A stretch of DNA of 64,000 nt from contig JAZKBR010000002.1 of NCBI GenBank assembly GCA_040388535.1, forward strand, positions 1,086,838 to 1,150,837, given 5' to 3'. Origin of the DNA: Gemmatimonadota bacterium. GTDB taxonomy: Bacteria > Gemmatimonadota > Gemmatimonadetes > Gemmatimonadales > GWC2-71-9. Positions 60,616 through 64,000 of this stretch are shown here, piece by piece. The notes beneath the pieces were generated by a model that saw only the letters and a program-made list of their open reading frames with translations, ran no database searches and was not told where the DNA came from. The position numbers and the translations under genes are program-made. Numbering within the stretch: position 1 is the stretch's first letter; every line of letters begins with the position of its first letter.

Positions 60616-60634
60616 CGGAAACGACTTCCGTTTT
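60616..60634 (+). terminator. Weak terminator after aroK
   Basis: CGGAA (60616-60620) pairs with TTCCG (60626-60630), followed by TTTT. The rest of the 60607-60749 gap contains GC-rich hairpin-like sequence and no convincing promoter. Confidence 0.45.
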
Positions 60635-60749
60635 CCTGAGCAGTGCGGCGGTGCCGCGGCGGGGTTTTTCGCCCCCTTCCCAAAGTGGGGCTCGCGCTAC
60701 CTTATTCGCCGCAGACGAGGGCGCAGCCCCTCCTATATATGAGAGCGTG

Positions 60750-63431
60750 ATGGCGACTACCACGAAGAAGAAGGCCGCGGCGTCCAAGTCCCCCCGCACC
60801 CGAGCGTCGGCAACGTCGCAGGGCGGGGGCCTCGGCACGTCGCTGGTCATCGTGGAGTCGCCCACCAAGGCGCGCACCATCCGCGCCTTCCTCCCCGACG
60901 GCTTCACCGTGGCAGCCTCGATGGGCCACATCCGCGACCTCCCCGGCGACGCCAAGGAAATTCCGGCGAAGTACAAGGGCGAGGAGTGGGCCCGCTTCGG
61001 CGTCGATGTTGCCAACGACTTCGCGCCGCTCTACATCGTGCCGAGCGACAAGAAGTCGGTCGTGAAGGAACTGAAGGAACTGCTCAAGGGCGTCGACACC
61101 CTCTACCTCGCGACCGACGAAGACCGCGAGGGTGAGAGCATCTCCTGGCATCTGCTCGAAGTGCTGCAGCCGAAGGTCACCGTCAAGCGGATGGTCTTCC
61201 ACGAAATCACCAAGGAAGCGATTCGCGAGGCGCTGCTGCACACGCGCGATGTCGACAACGACATGGTGCGCGCGCAGGAAGCGCGACGCATCCTTGATCG
61301 CCTCGTGGGCTACACGCTCTCGCCGCTGCTCTGGAAGAAGGTCGCCTTCGGGTTGAGTGCTGGCCGAGTGCAGAGTGTGGCGACGCGCCTCGTGGTCGAT
61401 CGCGAGCGCGAGCGGATGGCGTTCCGCACCGGTTCCTACTGGGATCTCTCGGCGACCCTCGCGCACGCAGGGGCCGAGTTCGAAGCGGGGATGGTCGCCC
61501 TCGACGGCAAGCGCCTCGCGACCGGCAAGGACTTCGACGAGAACACCGGCAAGGTCGCCGCCGACAAGGACGTGCTACTGCTCGACGAGACCACCGCGCG
61601 CAAGCTGGTCGATACCCTGCAGGGCGCGCCGTGGAAGATCACCAGCGTCGAAGAGTCGCCGCGCACCATGCGGCCCTACGCGCCGTTCACGACCTCGACG
61701 CTGCAGCAGGAAGCCAACCGCAAGCTCCGCTACAGCGCGAAGCAGACGATGCAGACGGCGCAGAAGCTCTACGAGCGCGGCTACATCACCTACATGCGTA
61801 CCGACTCGGTGTCGCTCTCCGATCAGGCGATCACCGCGTCGCGTGAACTCGTCGGCCGGCTCTACGGCGCCGAGTATCTCCCGGACTCGCCGCGTCGCTA
61901 CGCCAACAAGGTCGCCAACGCGCAGGAAGCACACGAGGCGATTCGTCCCGCGGGCTCGCACTTCCGTACGCCAGAAGAGACCGACCTCGAGGGCAACGAA
62001 CTCGCCCTCTACGACCTGATCTGGAAGCGCACCGTCGCGTCGCAGATGAAGGACGCGAAGAAGACCTCGACCACCGCCGAAATCGCGGTGATGAACGCGA
62101 CCTTCCGTGCCAGCGGCTTGCGCACCGATTTCGCCGGCTTCCTTCGCGCCTACGTCGAAGGCTCCGACGACCCGGAAGCGGCGCTCGAAGATCGCGACAC
62201 ACCGCTGCCGCCGCTGAAGAGTGGCGACACGCCGAAGTGTTCCGCGCTCGAACCGGTTGGCCACGAGACCAAGCCGCCCGCGCGCTTCACCGAAGCGTCG
62301 CTGGTGAAGGCGCTCGAAGAGAACGGCGTCGGTCGTCCGTCAACGTACGCGTCCATCATCGGCACCATCGTCGATCGCGGCTATGTCGTGCGCCAGGGCC
62401 AGGCTCTGGTCCCCACGTTCACGGCCTTCGCGGTCACCGACCTGCTGATTCGCCACTTCGGCCACCTGGTCGACGTGGAGTTCACCAAGGGAATGGAAGA
62501 CCGCCTCGACGAGATCTCCGAAGGGCAGCGCGATATGCTCGCCTACCTCAAGGAGTTCTACCTTGGTGAGGAAGGCCTCCAGCAGCAGACCGCCAATGGC
62601 GAGCGCGACATCAAGCCGAACGAGGCGCGTCAGGTCGCCATCGACGGCCTCGGCGCCACCGTGCGCATCGGTCGCTTCGGGCCGTATGTCGAGCGCGAAG
62701 GTGATGAGCCGCTACGCGCCTCGCTCCCGAAGGATGCCACGCCCGCCGATCTCGATCCGGAGCGCGTCGAAGCATTGCTCCGTCAGCGCGCCGAAGGGCC
62801 CGCGTCGGTCGGCACCCATCCGGAGAGTGGCGAAGCGATCTACGTGCTCGATGGCCAATACGGCCCGTACGTGCAGCTCGGTCAGCAGGAAGAGGGAAGC
62901 AAGGTCAAGCCGAAGCGCTCGTCTCTCCCCAAGGGTGTGAAGCCCGATGCGGTGACACTCGAGATGGCGATCGGCCTGCTCTCGTTGCCGCGCCTCCTCG
63001 GTGAGCATCCCGAGAGCAAGCGCCCGGTGAAGGCCGGCCTCGGTCGCTTCGGTCCGTACATCCTGCACGATCTCGGCAAGGGTGAAGTCGAGTTCCGCTC
63101 GCTCAAGGCCGGTGATGATGTGCTCACCGTGCAACTCGATCGCGCGGTGGCATTGCTCGCGGAGCCGAAGGCCGCACGTCGCGGGCGCGGCGCGAATGCC
63201 ACGCCGCTGCGCGAGATCGGCGCGCATCCGTCCGATGGCAAGCCGGTGCAGCTCTTCGATGGCAAGTATGGTCCGTACGTGAAGCACGGCGAGCTCAACG
63301 CCTCGGTCCCTAAGGGAACTGATCCGATGACCTTCCCGCTCGAGTCGGCCGTCGCACTGCTCGCCGACAAGGGGAAGGCGCCCAAGGCGAAGCGGGGCGC
63401 AGCGGGCAAGCGGCGCTCCGTCACATCGTGA
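60750..63431 (+). CDS. topA: DNA topoisomerase I
   Basis: 893 residues from ATG 60750 (an upstream in-frame start at 60651 would add an unlikely tail). A lysine-rich N-terminal extension (ATTTKKKAAASKSPRTR) precedes the TOPRIM domain (VIVESPTKARTI, TDEDREGE) and the active-site Tyr block YITYMRTDSVSLS. The C-terminus has no Cys4 zinc ribbons but four repeats containing GRFGPYV, GQYGPYV, GRFGPYI and GKYGPYV with HPESG/HPSDG words. Relaxes negative supercoils. Overlaps trmFO by GTGA. Confidence 0.95.
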   Translation: MATTTKKKAAASKSPRTRASATSQGGGLGTSLVIVESPTKARTIRAFLPDGFTVAASMGHIRDLPGDAKEIPAKYKGEEWARFGVDVANDFAPLYIVPSDKKSVVKELKELLKGVDTLYLATDEDREGESISWHLLEVLQPKVTVKRMVFHEITKEAIREALLHTRDVDNDMVRAQEARRILDRLVGYTLSPLLWKKVAFGLSAGRVQSVATRLVVDRERERMAFRTGSYWDLSATLAHAGAEFEAGMVALDGKRLATGKDFDENTGKVAADKDVLLLDETTARKLVDTLQGAPWKITSVEESPRTMRPYAPFTTSTLQQEANRKLRYSAKQTMQTAQKLYERGYITYMRTDSVSLSDQAITASRELVGRLYGAEYLPDSPRRYANKVANAQEAHEAIRPAGSHFRTPEETDLEGNELALYDLIWKRTVASQMKDAKKTSTTAEIAVMNATFRASGLRTDFAGFLRAYVEGSDDPEAALEDRDTPLPPLKSGDTPKCSALEPVGHETKPPARFTEASLVKALEENGVGRPSTYASIIGTIVDRGYVVRQGQALVPTFTAFAVTDLLIRHFGHLVDVEFTKGMEDRLDEISEGQRDMLAYLKEFYLGEEGLQQQTANGERDIKPNEARQVAIDGLGATVRIGRFGPYVEREGDEPLRASLPKDATPADLDPERVEALLRQRAEGPASVGTHPESGEAIYVLDGQYGPYVQLGQQEEGSKVKPKRSSLPKGVKPDAVTLEMAIGLLSLPRLLGEHPESKRPVKAGLGRFGPYILHDLGKGEVEFRSLKAGDDVLTVQLDRAVALLAEPKAARRGRGANATPLREIGAHPSDGKPVQLFDGKYGPYVKHGELNASVPKGTDPMTFPLESAVALLADKGKAPKAKRGAAGKRRSVTS

Positions 63432-64000
63432 GCGGCACCACCCGCCACGCCACGGTGGTTGGCGGCGGACTCGCAGGATCCGAAGCCGCCTGGGCGCTCG
63501 CCGAGCGCGGCATCAGCGTCACGCTGGTCGAGATGCGCCCGGTTGTGAAGACCCAGGCGCACCAGACCGACCGGATCGGCGAACTCGTCTGCAGCAACTC
63601 CTTCAAGTCAGTCGAACTCGAGAACGCGCACGGGCTGCTCAAGGCCGAGCTGCGTGACTTGGGCTCCATCCTGCTGCCGATCGCCGATCTCGCCCGCGTG
63701 CCGGGTGGTGCGGCGCTCGCCGTCGATCGCGAAGTCTTCTCCACGCTCGTCAACGAGAAGATCCAGTCGCATCCGCTGATCACCATCGCGCGTGAAGAGT
63801 CGGTCGCGCTGCCATCGCCGGGCATCGTCGCCACCGGCCCGCTGACGAGCGACGCGCTCGCCGCTGCGATCGCCGAGCGCCTCGGCACCGGCGCCCTCGC
63901 CTTCTACGATGCCATCGCGCCGATCATGAGTGCCGAATCGCTCGACATGGACGTGCTCTACGCCAAGTCGCGCTGGGGCAAGGGCGACGGCGATGACTAT
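63428..64000 (+). CDS. trmFO: tRNA (uracil-5-)-methyltransferase TrmFO, 5' part
   Basis: First 191 codons; the gene runs off the window. GTG start overlapping topA. FAD-binding motif TVVGGGLAGSEAAWALAERG, the TrmFO signature LVEMRP, and ELVCSNSFKS with the Cys. Methylates U54 of tRNA using methylene-tetrahydrofolate. The topA-trmFO order is common in bacteria. Confidence 0.95.
   Translation, partial: MSGTTRHATVVGGGLAGSEAAWALAERGISVTLVEMRPVVKTQAHQTDRIGELVCSNSFKSVELENAHGLLKAELRDLGSILLPIADLARVPGGAALAVDREVFSTLVNEKIQSHPLITIAREESVALPSPGIVATGPLTSDALAAAIAERLGTGALAFYDAIAPIMSAESLDMDVLYAKSRWGKGDGDDY

Overview
The window reads as a chromosomal segment of a high-GC, Gram-negative bacterium. Two-membrane features are an outer-membrane type IV pilus secretin (PilQ), lipoproteins, periplasmic L,D-transpeptidase and cbb3 oxidase. 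The style of the gene set (six-bladed propeller protein, fused CcoNO, pilMNOPQ followed by aroC-aroK-topA-trmFO) suggests a member of the Gemmatimonadota. That placement is inference; no rRNA or other direct marker is present. No tRNA, rRNA, CRISPR array, prophage or insertion sequence was seen, and no gene-free gap exceeds 300 bases.

Layout. 1-4.8 kb: envelope and peptidoglycan genes (Spy/CpxP-like protein, L,D-transpeptidase, M15-type peptidase, a lipoprotein). 4.8-7.4 kb: a minus-strand sulfur operon (TSUP exporter, metallo-beta-lactamase/rhodanese persulfide enzyme, ArsR regulator) with a candidate operator in front. 7.5-13.6 kb: a metal-site-like exported protein, a MarR regulator with a DoxX/SnoaL-like pair behind a promoter that carries an operator, an S1/P1 nuclease, an MFS exporter and a VKOR protein. 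13.7-24.3 kb: RF3, a propeller protein, a TPR membrane protein with SelO, an ABC-F ATPase behind a strong terminator, and a cytochrome b561/molybdopterin oxidoreductase pair. 24.5-33.4 kb: a Met/His-repeat exported protein and a complete cbb3 oxidase operon (ccoNO fusion, ccoQ, one-haem ccoP, ccoG, ccoH, a SafE/DsbD-like membrane protein, ccoI, ccoS).

33.4-53.7 kb: an S4-domain protein, then PilS-PilR-like regulators followed at once by a block of membrane glycosyltransferases, GT2 enzymes, a sulfatase-like protein, a kinase-like/methyltransferase fusion and a TMTC-like protein. The block is broken by a VapBC-type module between two paralogous glycosyltransferases. It ends at three pilin genes (two almost identical) and three minor-pilin-like genes. 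53.7-64 kb: pilMNOPQ, aroC, aroK (apparently starting at CTG), topA and the start of trmFO.

How it fits together. Three places (before pilin 1, pilin 2 and pilM) carry the GG-N10-GC spacing and flanking bases of a sigma-54 promoter, and the window encodes an NtrC-type activator of PilR type. Pilin synthesis and the assembly platform may therefore be one PilSR regulon. The glycosyltransferase block lying between pilSR and the Ser/Thr-rich pilins makes pilin glycosylation a reasonable hypothesis. Non-coding structure is also notable: GAGANNN heptamer arrays at the ends of genes, a cluster of small palindromes before aroC, and a palindrome that seems to have inserted in frame inside aroC.
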